Assembly: GCA_012269545.1 (NCBI GenBank)
Contig: JAAXKB010000002.1
Coordinates: forward strand, 1-64,000
Reading direction: 5' to 3'
From: Gammaproteobacteria bacterium
Lineage (GTDB): Bacteria; Pseudomonadota; Gammaproteobacteria; Pseudomonadales; Azotimanducaceae
DNA length: 64,000 bases
A program made the translations under genes and the position numbers. The notes beneath the pieces were generated by a model. The model was not told where the DNA came from, did no database searches, and worked only from the letters and a program-made list of their open reading frames with translations. Position 1 is the first letter of the stretch. Each line of letters starts with the position of its first letter. Below are positions 1-8,427 of the stretch, piece by piece.

Positions 1-534
1 AATCACGGCGCAGACCCGGCACCGTCTATTGATGAAACGCCACTGGATTATTGCTTTCGGCCTGGCGTGCGGCTGGATTTTCGTCATTACGAAGACGGCT
101 ATCTCGTCAGCGCTGCGGACATCGAAGCCGAGCTAGCGCGCATTGATCACGATCTGCAGCCGCTGGACATTGTGCTGGTGAATACCCGGGCAGGATCCGT
201 TTATGCCGAGCCGGGTTATGTGGATGCGGGTTGCGGTATGGGTCGCGAGGCGACCCTGTATCTCACCGAACGCGGCGTTCGGGTGGTAGGTACCGACGCT
301 TGGTCATGGGACGCGCCATTTAATCACACCGCCAAGAAATGGGCCAAAAATCCGGATCCCAGCATGATTTGGGAAGGCCACAAAGCCGGCCGGGAAATCC
401 CCTATTGGCAGATGGAAAAGCTGCACAATCTGGAGGCGCTGCCCGATCACGGTTTCACCGTTGCCTGTTTCCCCGTAAAAATCGCCAACGCCAGTGCTGG
501 CTGGACGCGCTGTGTGGCTCTGATTAACGACTAG
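1..534 (+). CDS. Cyclase-family metal-dependent hydrolase, 5' end outside window
   Basis: The reading frame is open from base 1, so the gene begins upstream of the window; the tracked GTG at 67 is internal. The visible 177 residues resemble the C-terminal two thirds of the cyclase/kynurenine formamidase-like fold (PF04199), with LDIVLVNTRAG, a VDAGCGMGREA segment and the late GTDAWSWD stretch that follow the metal-binding motif in this family. The HxGTHxD metal motif itself would lie upstream and cannot be checked. Members hydrolyse amides or cyclic substrates; the substrate here is unknown. Its TAG stop shares the tetranucleotide CTAG with the stop of the convergent sulfatase gene, so the two genes overlap by 4 nt. 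Confidence 0.75.
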   Translation, partial: NHGADPAPSIDETPLDYCFRPGVRLDFRHYEDGYLVSAADIEAELARIDHDLQPLDIVLVNTRAGSVYAEPGYVDAGCGMGREATLYLTERGVRVVGTDAWSWDAPFNHTAKKWAKNPDPSMIWEGHKAGREIPYWQMEKLHNLEALPDHGFTVACFPVKIANASAGWTRCVALIND

Positions 535-2342
535 GCCGGTTTGCGACGCCGGAACCCCCAGACAACCAGGTAGGCAATCGCCAACAGCGGTATCAACACA
601 ATCAAAGCCACACTCGCTAGCAGCCCGGGGCGGTTACGCATACCCTTACTGAATACCGTCTGACGTTGATCGTACTCGGGCGCCACCGGTAACACGCCAC
701 GCGCCTCGGCCCATGCATCGTAAGACGCCCGCATGGCGTCAAAGCGCGCAGGCTCCGACTTACTCAGATCACGCGTTTCGGCAGGGTCCGCTCGCAGGTT
801 AAAGAGCTGCCAATCGGGACTGTCGCCATAGCGATTAAAGACCAGCTTGTAATCGCCCTGAAACCACGCCTCGTTACCCCCAAGTTCGTATCCGAAGCCT
901 TCATCCTCGCCGCGCACCTGCGGCTGGTTTTCCGCCAATACCGGTACGAGCGTCTTACCTGCAAAGTCGTTGGAGGTTTGTACGCCCGCCAGACCAAGCA
1001 CCGTAGGCACGATGTCAGGCGCCCAACCCAGCGCATGACTTACACCGCCAATCTGTGATGTGACGTTTTGTCCGTCGTGCGACCCGCTGATCACCAAGGG
1101 CACCCGCAGCCCGCCTTCACCGGCAAAAAATTTGTACCAAGCCAGCGGTCCAACAGCTGCGCTCGCCCAAGCAGGCCCAATGTCGTGATAACTGTCGCGC
1201 TCACCTAGCGTATCGCTGTCGGTGTTGTAGCCAGCCCAGCGCATCCAGATTGCAAACGGCTCAAGCGGCGCATCTGCCCGGTTCCCCAAAGCCCGTGTTG
1301 CTAGAGAGCCTTCTGCGCCATTGTCCGACAGGAAGATAAAGATCGTGTTATCCAACTCACCTATGCTGTCGATGTGATCCACTAAGCGTCCAATATGATG
1401 ATCCATAGCGTCTACCATGCCGGCATAGACAGCCATTCCTCGGGCTTCGAAGGCCTGCTGTTCTGGCGTCAGGCTTTCCCAATCTGGCGTGGTGGGCATG
1501 GGCAGGCCCTGCAATGCGCTGGGTAAAATGCCTGTTTCAGCCAAACCTTGGCTGCGCGCTGCGCGTAGCGCGTGCCAGCCGTCGGCGTAAGTTTTTAGAT
1601 ACTTGTCACGGAAAGCAGCCGGGGCCTGCACCGGAATGTGTACCGCCTGAAATGCGACATAGGCAAAAAAGGGCTTTTGCGCATCCTCGTCTGTGCCAAT
1701 GTACTCAATAGCCTTATCCACAAGATATTCTGATGAATAGAAGTCTTCTGGGAGAGTCGTTGGCTCACCGTCCTCATACCAGTTTGCCTCGGCATAAATC
1801 GGCAGGTACGAACGTTGCCGCCAATTGTCCGCGCCGGTATCTGCCAACATCAACGTGCGATCAAAACCGCGCTGGCTGGGTCGCTCACCATCGGCGAAGC
1901 CCAAATGCCACTTACCCGTCATCATTGTTCGATAGCCCGCCTTTTGCAGCATTTCGGCAATCGTGGGCACGCTGGTATCCAGCACACCTTGATAAGCCGG
2001 CGCGTGGGCTTGCTCATCGGGAATGGCCTCTGGAATATTCGCAACACCTACCGTATGGCTGTCCAAACCCGTCATCAGCATGGCGCGAGTTGGCGCGCAG
2101 GACGCAGCCACGTGAAAATTGGAAAAACGCATGCCCGAGGCGGCCAAACGGTCAATGTTAGGCGTGTGAATTTCACTACCATAGGAGCCGAGATCCGCAA
2201 ATCCTAGGTCATCTGCCAACAACAACACGATGTTTGGGGCACGAGTTGCTGCGGTATCTGCCAGGGCGAAAGCAGGCCAGAGCACGACCAAGCTAAGAGC
2301 GCCGAGCAGTGCGTTGCGCCATGTATTTCTGTGATAACCCAT
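531..2342 (-). CDS. Arylsulfatase-family enzyme, exported and membrane anchored
   Basis: Sulfatase of the alkaline-phosphatase fold. After an N-terminal signal peptide (LLGALSLVVLWPAFALA) comes NIVLLLADDLGFADLGSYG, which carries the paired metal-binding Asp residues. CAPTR near residue 80 is the C-x-P-S/T-R motif whose Cys is oxidised to formylglycine. TGKWHLG and SDNGAEG are further active-site blocks. The last 30 residues form a hydrophobic helix followed by RRRK, so the protein is probably held in the inner membrane with its catalytic domain in the periplasm. I chose the ATG at 2342 (603 aa) over the tracked start at 2393 because GAGG lies 8 nt before it and the signal peptide then starts correctly. 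The substrate is unknown; no formylglycine-generating enzyme is in the window. Confidence 0.9.
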   Translation of the reverse strand: MGYHRNTWRNALLGALSLVVLWPAFALADTAATRAPNIVLLLADDLGFADLGSYGSEIHTPNIDRLAASGMRFSNFHVAASCAPTRAMLMTGLDSHTVGVANIPEAIPDEQAHAPAYQGVLDTSVPTIAEMLQKAGYRTMMTGKWHLGFADGERPSQRGFDRTLMLADTGADNWRQRSYLPIYAEANWYEDGEPTTLPEDFYSSEYLVDKAIEYIGTDEDAQKPFFAYVAFQAVHIPVQAPAAFRDKYLKTYADGWHALRAARSQGLAETGILPSALQGLPMPTTPDWESLTPEQQAFEARGMAVYAGMVDAMDHHIGRLVDHIDSIGELDNTIFIFLSDNGAEGSLATRALGNRADAPLEPFAIWMRWAGYNTDSDTLGERDSYHDIGPAWASAAVGPLAWYKFFAGEGGLRVPLVISGSHDGQNVTSQIGGVSHALGWAPDIVPTVLGLAGVQTSNDFAGKTLVPVLAENQPQVRGEDEGFGYELGGNEAWFQGDYKLVFNRYGDSPDWQLFNLRADPAETRDLSKSEPARFDAMRASYDAWAEARGVLPVAPEYDQRQTVFSKGMRNRPGLLASVALIVLIPLLAIAYLVVWGFRRRKPA

Positions 2343-2480
2343 GATTTCGGCCTCTTTAACGTGGTTGCTAATCGGTGGACTCAATTTTGACAAAGCGAAG
2401 ATCTAATGTCTCCCATTAGGTCATGCCATCAAACATCGGTCGTTGCTGGCATACTGCGCTGTGAAGATTGAGGAGTGAAC

Positions 2481-3713
2481 ATGTTTGATTTGCCGCAGCG
2501 CGCACTAGATGTTGCCGAACAAGTGGAAAATTTTTTCCAGCAGCGGGTACTGCCAAACAACAAACTGTGGGAGCAACAGGCCCGCGCCGGGCAGGCCATA
2601 CCAGAAATTCAGCAAACGTTGCGCAAGGAGGCAAAAGCCTTGGGCCTATGGAATATGGCACTGCCTCGGCTGGCCGCGGACGAACCGGGCATGCGCTTGT
2701 CCAATCTGGAATTCACAGCGGTTGCGGAAATTTTAGGCCGCTTGGAATGGGGCTCGCATGTCTTTAACTGCAACGCCCCGGACGTCCCGAACATGGAGCT
2801 GCTGCAACTTTTTGGCAGTGACGAGCAAAAGCAGCAGTGGCTGCAACCCTTGCTGGAGGGCGAAATCGGATCGGCCTTCGCCATGACTGAGCCCCATGCC
2901 GCTTCTTCTGACCCAGCCAATTTGGAAACTCGTATTGAGCAGGACGGTGATGAGTTTGTGGTGAATGGCCGCAAGTGGTTTGCCTCCAACGGTTCGCACG
3001 CCAACTGCGAGCTGCTGATTTTGGTGGGCGTCACGAATCCAGAAGGTCAGAAATCTCAGCGCCAGTCGCTGCTGCTGATTCCCAGACACACGCCGGGTAT
3101 CAACGTAATCAGAAATTTGCCCGTGTTCGATCATTTTTCCGAAACCAACCTGCATCCGGAACTGGAGTTCAACAACGTTCGAGTGCCTGCGAGCAATCTG
3201 CTGGGCGATGCAGGAGCAGGCTTTGCCATAGGACAAGCCCGCTTAGGGCCGGCGCGACTTCATCACTGTATGCGAGCGATTGGCGAGTGCGAGGTGCTGA
3301 TCAGCCTGATGGTGAGGCGATCGCAAAGCCGAAGCACGTTTGGGAAACGTATCGACGAATACAGCTCCACCCAAGCGGCGATCAGCCTGTCGCGCATTGA
3401 ACTGGATCAATGCCGCTTGCTGGTGCAGAAAGCCGCGCACTTACTGGACACGGTGGGCAACAAGGCGGCCCGCAAGGAAATATCCATGATCAAGGTGGCT
3501 GTCGCCAAGGTCTATCAGGACATCGCCGATCGCTGCATCCAGCTATATGGCGCGCGAGGAGTTACCGGCGACACGCCAGCAGCCCGGGCGTTCGGCAAGG
3601 CAAGAGCCTTTCGCATTTACGACGGACCCGACGAGGTCCATCTGCAAACCATCGCACGGCTAGAGGCGAACGAGCAGAGCCTTGCTGGTCTGGAGCACTA
3701 TTTGCACGAATGA
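2481..3713 (+). CDS. Acyl-CoA dehydrogenase, ACAD10/11-like
   Basis: FAD-dependent acyl-CoA dehydrogenase of about 410 residues. The N-terminal helical domain is followed by the middle-domain flavin motif FAMTEPHAASSDP and NGRKWFASNG, then the C-terminal helical domain with RSTFGKRIDEY. The C-terminal motif reads RIYDGPDEVH, as in ACAD10/11-type enzymes, rather than the YEGT block that supplies the catalytic Glu in classical short/medium-chain dehydrogenases. The ATG at 2481 is preferred because AGGAG ends 5 nt before it; the tracked GTG at 2475 lies inside that ribosome site. It is divergent from the sulfatase and ends 1 nt from the convergent gluconolactonase-like gene. The substrate chain cannot be read from sequence. 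Confidence 0.9.
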   Translation: MFDLPQRALDVAEQVENFFQQRVLPNNKLWEQQARAGQAIPEIQQTLRKEAKALGLWNMALPRLAADEPGMRLSNLEFTAVAEILGRLEWGSHVFNCNAPDVPNMELLQLFGSDEQKQQWLQPLLEGEIGSAFAMTEPHAASSDPANLETRIEQDGDEFVVNGRKWFASNGSHANCELLILVGVTNPEGQKSQRQSLLLIPRHTPGINVIRNLPVFDHFSETNLHPELEFNNVRVPASNLLGDAGAGFAIGQARLGPARLHHCMRAIGECEVLISLMVRRSQSRSTFGKRIDEYSSTQAAISLSRIELDQCRLLVQKAAHLLDTVGNKAARKEISMIKVAVAKVYQDIADRCIQLYGARGVTGDTPAARAFGKARAFRIYDGPDEVHLQTIARLEANEQSLAGLEHYLHE

Positions 3714-3714
3714 C

Positions 3715-4683
3715 TCAGGCGTACGCCATGCCCTGAGCTTCGGTGTACAGGCTGTAAATCGACTGAGATCCCGTCATAAACAGCCGGTTACGATTGGCTC
3801 CGCCAAAACACACATTCGAGATGCCTTCCGGTGTGTGTATCGCCCCTATTTTATCGCCGTTGGGCGCAAACACCTGCACTCCGTCCTCCTCGGCACCAGC
3901 CCAACCAGCACTGCTCCAGACGTTGCCGTCTTCGTCAACTCTGAAACCATCGGGTATCGCGTTGCCCAAATCGCAGAACACCCGATGGCCCGCTAGGGTA
4001 TTGGTATCCGTCACATCGAAGGCGTGTATCTGACGGGGGTGGCCGGGTTTGTGCGAAACCCCGGTGTCGCTCACGTAAAGGGTTTTATAATCTGGCGAAA
4101 AAGCCAGGCCATTGGGTTTTTCTAGGGTTTCATCTGCTACTGTCACCCGACCGGACTGGCCGTCTATCCGATAGACCCTCGTGGGCAACTCAAGCTCGCC
4201 CTTATTTCCTTCGTAGTGCCCCAAACTACCGTAGCCCGGATCCGTAAACCAAATGCTGCCATCCGGATGCACGACCACGTCATTAGGGGCGTTGAGCCGC
4301 TTGCCCTCGAAAGCATCCAAGAGCACGGTAATGGACCCATCAATTTCGGTTCGCGTGACCCGACGTCCGTGCTCACACGTGACTAGGCGACCCTGTCGAT
4401 CTCGGGTGTTGCCATTGGCATAGTTCGCGCCTTGCCGAAAAACGCTCGCGGAACCGTCTATGGCAGACCACCCCATAATACGGTCGTTAGGAATATCGCT
4501 GAACAGCAGGCGCTGTTGATCACCAAACCATACAGGACCCTCGGCCCATCGCGCGCCGGTCCACAGACGCTCTAGGGCAGCACTGCCGAGTACGTAGGGA
4601 GCAAAGCGCGAATCCAATACTTCAATCGCAGGGTCGGGATAACGCACCGGCTGGTTCCAATCACGATCTAGCAAAAAATCCAT
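3715..4683 (-). CDS. SMP-30/gluconolactonase-family beta-propeller hydrolase
   Basis: 322 residues of the SMP-30/gluconolactonase/LRE family, a six-bladed propeller that opens sugar or other lactones with a divalent metal. The metal ligands are in their usual contexts: Glu in WAEGPVW (about residue 48), Asn in LNAPNDVVVHPDGSIWFTDP and in KPNGLAFS, and Asp in PDGFRVDEDGNVW. There is no signal peptide, so it is probably cytoplasmic. The ATG at 4683 has AGAGGA 8 nt upstream. It is divergent from the PhyH gene across 130 nt. The true substrate could be an aldonolactone or another cyclic ester; no sugar-acid pathway genes flank it. Confidence 0.88.
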   Translation of the reverse strand: MDFLLDRDWNQPVRYPDPAIEVLDSRFAPYVLGSAALERLWTGARWAEGPVWFGDQQRLLFSDIPNDRIMGWSAIDGSASVFRQGANYANGNTRDRQGRLVTCEHGRRVTRTEIDGSITVLLDAFEGKRLNAPNDVVVHPDGSIWFTDPGYGSLGHYEGNKGELELPTRVYRIDGQSGRVTVADETLEKPNGLAFSPDYKTLYVSDTGVSHKPGHPRQIHAFDVTDTNTLAGHRVFCDLGNAIPDGFRVDEDGNVWSSAGWAGAEEDGVQVFAPNGDKIGAIHTPEGISNVCFGGANRNRLFMTGSQSIYSLYTEAQGMAYA

Positions 4684-4813
4684 GCCTCAATTCCTCTTTG
4701 TTACCTGTACGAGACCTTAGTCGCAGACCCACAAGATTCCTTATCGCTGCATCTTCCCGGCTCCGCTAACATACTCCGCTACGCCCAAAGACAGCAATTT
4801 GAACAGGCCTGTA

Positions 4814-5557
4814 ATGCTCAGTGAAGAAGAAAAATTTCGTTTCGATCTGCAAGGTTATCTGGTGATACGCGGTGTGCTCAACAAAACAGAGTGTACAGCC
4901 CTCGCCGAGTTCAGCGATAGCGTCTGGCCGCGACAACCCACAGATGACGCGTTCCGCCGCACCGCAAACATCAGTCGGTGGGGACCACAATTTCTCAACT
5001 TGATGGATCACCCCAAGGTCCTGCCCTATTTGGTCGAGCTGATCGGACCTAGACTGCGCGCTGATCACGATTACTGCATTTTCATGCAGCCCGGAGCATC
5101 GGGACAAGACATCCACGGCGGGCCCATGCGCTACGAGAGCGATCATTGGTACCACTATCAAGATGGGGTGATACGCAACGGGCTGATGGTTGCCACGTGG
5201 GTACTGAACGACGCGTCGCCCGGTGACGGCGGCTTTGTTTGCATTCCCGGCAGTCATAAAACGAATTTTATTCGTTCGGTGCCAGCCGCGGTGCTCAAAC
5301 AAACTCAGCGACCGGATTATGTCATTCAACCTGAGCTACGCGCTGGCGACGTGTTGATTTTTACGGAAGCACTGATCCACGGCACCGCCCAGTGGACGGG
5401 CGAGCAAGAACGCCGAGCATTGCTTTACAAATACAGTCCGCCTCATTCCAGTTGGGCCAAAGTCCCATACGATCTGAATGACTACCCCGACGCAACTGTC
5501 CAGCAGCAACGCCTGATGGCACCGCCATCTGTCGAAGACCATCACAAGGTCATTTGA
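4814..5557 (+). CDS. Phytanoyl-CoA dioxygenase (PhyH) family protein
   Basis: About 247 residues of the PhyH family of Fe(II)/2-oxoglutarate oxygenases. The N-terminal FDLQGYLVIRGVL is typical. The iron facial triad likely uses a His (or acidic residue) in the DIHGGP...YESDHW region and the later His in ALIHGTAQWTG, with Arg of QERRALLYKY binding 2-oxoglutarate; the first ligands are not the plain HxD spacing, so this assignment is tentative. The tracked start is a TTG; I prefer the ATG five codons later. A TetA-like transporter gene starts 19 nt downstream on the same strand, so the two are probably co-transcribed. The substrate is unknown; relatives hydroxylate lipids and secondary metabolites. 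Confidence 0.85.
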   Translation: MLSEEEKFRFDLQGYLVIRGVLNKTECTALAEFSDSVWPRQPTDDAFRRTANISRWGPQFLNLMDHPKVLPYLVELIGPRLRADHDYCIFMQPGASGQDIHGGPMRYESDHWYHYQDGVIRNGLMVATWVLNDASPGDGGFVCIPGSHKTNFIRSVPAAVLKQTQRPDYVIQPELRAGDVLIFTEALIHGTAQWTGEQERRALLYKYSPPHSSWAKVPYDLNDYPDATVQQQRLMAPPSVEDHHKVI

Positions 5558-5576
5558 TCATTTGGGAGTTCGCAAC

Positions 5577-6800
5577 GTGCACAAAAAACATGCCCTGACT
5601 TTTGTCACGATCACGGTGTTTTTGGATACCGTTGGCTTCGGCATCATCGTTCCCATCCTGCCGGAGTTTCTCGTTCTGATCGGCAACATTTCCTTGTCCG
5701 AGGCATCCGCGCTAAGCGGGTATTTGATTTTCAGTTACGCGGCAACAAACTTCTTGTTCGCGCCTCTGCTGGGCAACCTTAGCGATGCCTATGGGCGCAA
5801 ACCTCTCTTAGTCTTGTCACTATTCGTCTACGGGGCCGCCTATCTTTTGTCGGGCTTTGCGACCGCTCTGTGGGTGTTGTTTCTTGGCCGGTTATTGACA
5901 GGCATCACAAGTGCCACCTACGCCATTGCCAATGCTCTGATTGCCGATGTGAGCACCCCTGAGGACAAGGCGCAAAACTTTGGCCTGATGGGTGTGGCCT
6001 TTGGTCTGGGCTTCATCATCGGCCCGGCTCTGGGCGGCATCATCGGTGCTTGGGAGGTGCGCGCACCGTTTTTCATTGCAGCCGGTTTGGCGTTCGCGAA
6101 TACACTTTACGGGTTGTTGTTTTTCCGCGAAACCTTGGCCCCTGAAAATCGCAGACCCTTTGAATTAAAACGCGCCAGTCCCTTGGGCTCACTTCGCCAA
6201 CTGCGCAAGTATCCCCTGCTGATCGGTCTGATTTTCGCTGTGTTCTTGAACAACATTGGCCACCACATTTGGCCCGCGAACTGGAACTTTTACACCATTG
6301 AGAGGTTCGCGTGGACACCCTTGGACGTCGGCTTATCCATGGCCTTCGTTGGCGTGACATCAGTGGCGGTACAAGGTGGATTGCTGCGCATCGTGATCCC
6401 AAAGTTTGGCCCGGTGCGCTGCGCTTACTTTGGCATTGCCGCCACCATCGCAGCCTTTGTTGGCGTCGCCACCGCAGGCAGCTCTTGGGCTCTATACTTT
6501 TGGTGCGGGGTGTCTTCCCTTGGCGGGTTGGCAGGACCGTCGATTAACAGCATTTTGTCCAATCAGGTGGCAGCGGATAGCCAAGGCGAGTTGCAGGGTA
6601 TTATGGCCAGCGTGAGCAGTGTGGCGATGATCATAGGTCCCCTGCTGTTAACGCAGACTTTTACCTATTTCACGTCGGCCAGCGCGCCAATTTACTTACC
6701 CGGCGGCGCATTTTGGGTGTCGGCACTGCTCACCGCATTGGCGCTGATCATTTTTTATCAACAAATTCGGCGCTTACCAAATCCGGGGGGCACCACATAG
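5577..6800 (+). CDS. MFS transporter, TetA/TCR-like drug:H+ antiporter family
   Basis: 407-residue, 12-helix inner-membrane transporter. The N-terminus ALTFVTITVFLDTVGFGIIVPILPEF is the hallmark of the TCR/Tet drug antiporter branch, with the loop 2-3 motif GNLSDAYGRKPLL and the helix 5 antiporter motif GLGFIIGPALGG. The GTG at 5577 is chosen because GGGAG lies 8 nt upstream; the tracked TTG at 5562 overlaps that site. It lies between a PhyH oxygenase and a methyltransferase on one strand with gaps of 19 and 11 nt, suggesting export of a compound acted on by its neighbours. Most chromosomal members are not clinically relevant tetracycline pumps, and the ligand here is unknown. Confidence 0.9.
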   Translation: MHKKHALTFVTITVFLDTVGFGIIVPILPEFLVLIGNISLSEASALSGYLIFSYAATNFLFAPLLGNLSDAYGRKPLLVLSLFVYGAAYLLSGFATALWVLFLGRLLTGITSATYAIANALIADVSTPEDKAQNFGLMGVAFGLGFIIGPALGGIIGAWEVRAPFFIAAGLAFANTLYGLLFFRETLAPENRRPFELKRASPLGSLRQLRKYPLLIGLIFAVFLNNIGHHIWPANWNFYTIERFAWTPLDVGLSMAFVGVTSVAVQGGLLRIVIPKFGPVRCAYFGIAATIAAFVGVATAGSSWALYFWCGVSSLGGLAGPSINSILSNQVAADSQGELQGIMASVSSVAMIIGPLLLTQTFTYFTSASAPIYLPGGAFWVSALLTALALIIFYQQIRRLPNPGGTT

Positions 6801-6811
6801 GGTGACACTTT

Positions 6812-7591
6812 ATGGATATCGTAAAGCACAACGAAATCGCTTGGGACAAACAGTCCAGTGACGGTGAAAGTCCTTGGGTACAACCCGTGGGATCCGCTGA
6901 GATTGCCGCCGCACGCAGAGGTAACTGGCGGGTCATTTTGACCCCCACCAAGACAGTTCCCGAGCATTGGTTCGATGACATTGGTGGCAAAGATGTACTG
7001 GGGTTAGCATCCGGTGGAGGACAGCAGGTGCCTATCTTTGCCGCCGCCGGCGCTCGGGCAACAAGCTTCGACAATTCACCCCAACAGCTCGCAAAAGACC
7101 GTCTGGTGGCCGAGCGCGATAACTTGAACATCCATTGCGAGCAGGGCGATATGGCTGATTTGTCCCGATTCGAAGATGAGAGTTTTGATCTCATCTTTCA
7201 CCCGGTATCGAACGTGTTTTCCCAGCATATTCTGCCAGTTTGGCAACACTGTGCGCGGCTGTTACGGCCTGGCGGACGCTTGCTCAGCGGTTTCATGAAC
7301 CCGGATTTTTTCTTATTTGATCACGAAGCGTTAGACGCAGGCGGCCCCAAGGAGGTTCGGTTTGCATTGCCGTATGCCGATATTGAGAGCCTGACTGAAC
7401 GGCAGATCATGGAACGGCAACAGCGCGGAGAGGCACTGGAGTTCTCCCACAGTCTGGAATCGCAGATTGGTGGTCAGTTGGACGCCGGACTGTTACTCGC
7501 AGGGTTTTACGAAGACCATTGGGATACCCAAGCAACCCCATTAAATGCTTATATGCCCACCTCTATGGCAACCTTGGCAATCAAGCCCTAA
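6812..7591 (+). CDS. Class I SAM-dependent methyltransferase
   Basis: 259 residues with a Rossmann methyltransferase core: motif I VLGLASGGGQQ (about residues 66-76) binds S-adenosylmethionine, FDNSPQQL supplies the ribose-binding acidic residue, GDMADL is motif II, and LLRPGGRLLSGF is motif III. The family acts on diverse small molecules and the acceptor is not predictable. The ATG lies 11 nt after the MFS stop with GGGTGA upstream, so it is part of the PhyH-MFS-methyltransferase transcription unit, probably extending to the SDR 42 nt further on. Confidence 0.87.
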   Translation: MDIVKHNEIAWDKQSSDGESPWVQPVGSAEIAAARRGNWRVILTPTKTVPEHWFDDIGGKDVLGLASGGGQQVPIFAAAGARATSFDNSPQQLAKDRLVAERDNLNIHCEQGDMADLSRFEDESFDLIFHPVSNVFSQHILPVWQHCARLLRPGGRLLSGFMNPDFFLFDHEALDAGGPKEVRFALPYADIESLTERQIMERQQRGEALEFSHSLESQIGGQLDAGLLLAGFYEDHWDTQATPLNAYMPTSMATLAIKP

Positions 7592-7633
7592 GTCATCTTC
7601 CAGACGTCACGTTTACCCTTACAAGGAATCACA

Positions 7634-8380
7634 ATGGATCTAGGATTACAGAACAAAAACATCATCGTTACTGGCGGCACACGGGGCATTGGCCTTGCGG
7701 CAGCGGCAGCATGTGCAGCGGAAGGAGCCAACATCTCCATTTGTGGCCGCACCCAAGACAGCCTAGACGCAGCCACCGCAGCCCTAGCCACTCACGGCAC
7801 GCAGATACACGGCGCGATTTGCGATATCGCCGACGCCGAGCAAATCAAAACCTACATTGCTGCCGCCGAAGCCGCATTAGGCGGCATCGATGGTTTGGTC
7901 AACAACCCCAGCGGCTTTGGCAACACCGATGACGAAGACAGTTGGGCAAGAAGCATGGACATCGATGTGATGGGCGTCGTGCGCTGCACCTGGGCGGCAA
8001 CCGAAGCCCTTAAGGCCAGCAAGGGCGCCATCGTCAATGTATCTTCGATCTCCGGTATTGGCGCATCCGCCGGTTCCGCCGCCTACGGCGCAGTCAAGGC
8101 AGCGGTTATCCAGATGACTCAAACCCACGCCAAAAATATGGCCGGGGATCATATTCGGGTGAACTGCGTGGCACCGGGTTCCATCGAGTTTCCCGGTGGC
8201 GTTTGGGATCAGGCGAAACAGCATATGCCTGCCATGTATGACGGTGCGTTGGCGAGTATTCCCTTTGGCCGAATGGGTGAGCCCGAAGAAGTCGGCGAGG
8301 TGATCGCCTTTTTGCTGTCAGCCCGAGCCTACTGGATAACCGGCCAGACCGTGTCCATTGACGGTGGTCAGAACCTCTAA
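7634..8380 (+). CDS. SDR-family NAD(P)-dependent oxidoreductase
   Basis: Classical short-chain dehydrogenase/reductase of 248 residues. It has TGGTRGIG for dinucleotide binding (residues 13-20), NNPSG at the NNAG position, Ser in VSSISG, the catalytic pair in YGAVKAA, and a C-terminal GQTVSIDGGQ typical of FabG-like members. CGRTQDS after strand 2 suggests NADP(H). The start has AAGGA 6 nt upstream. It ends shortly before a perfect palindromic terminator and is the last gene of the rightward cluster. The substrate is unassigned. Confidence 0.9.
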   Translation: MDLGLQNKNIIVTGGTRGIGLAAAAACAAEGANISICGRTQDSLDAATAALATHGTQIHGAICDIADAEQIKTYIAAAEAALGGIDGLVNNPSGFGNTDDEDSWARSMDIDVMGVVRCTWAATEALKASKGAIVNVSSISGIGASAGSAAYGAVKAAVIQMTQTHAKNMAGDHIRVNCVAPGSIEFPGGVWDQAKQHMPAMYDGALASIPFGRMGEPEEVGEVIAFLLSARAYWITGQTVSIDGGQNL

Positions 8381-8387
8381 ACGAACA

Positions 8388-8411
8388 GCGTGCCCGCTCG
8401 AGCGGGCACGC
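8388..8411. terminator. Perfect 24-nt palindrome between convergent genes
   Basis: GCGTGCCCGC and its complement flank a TCGA loop, giving a 10-bp GC-rich stem that reads the same on both strands. It sits between the convergent SDR and DUF1295 genes. There is a short pyrimidine/T stretch (CGCTTTG) on the plus side only, so a two-way intrinsic terminator is likely but the U-tract is weak. Confidence 0.6.
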
Positions 8412-8427
8412 CGCTTTGTGGTGTCGC

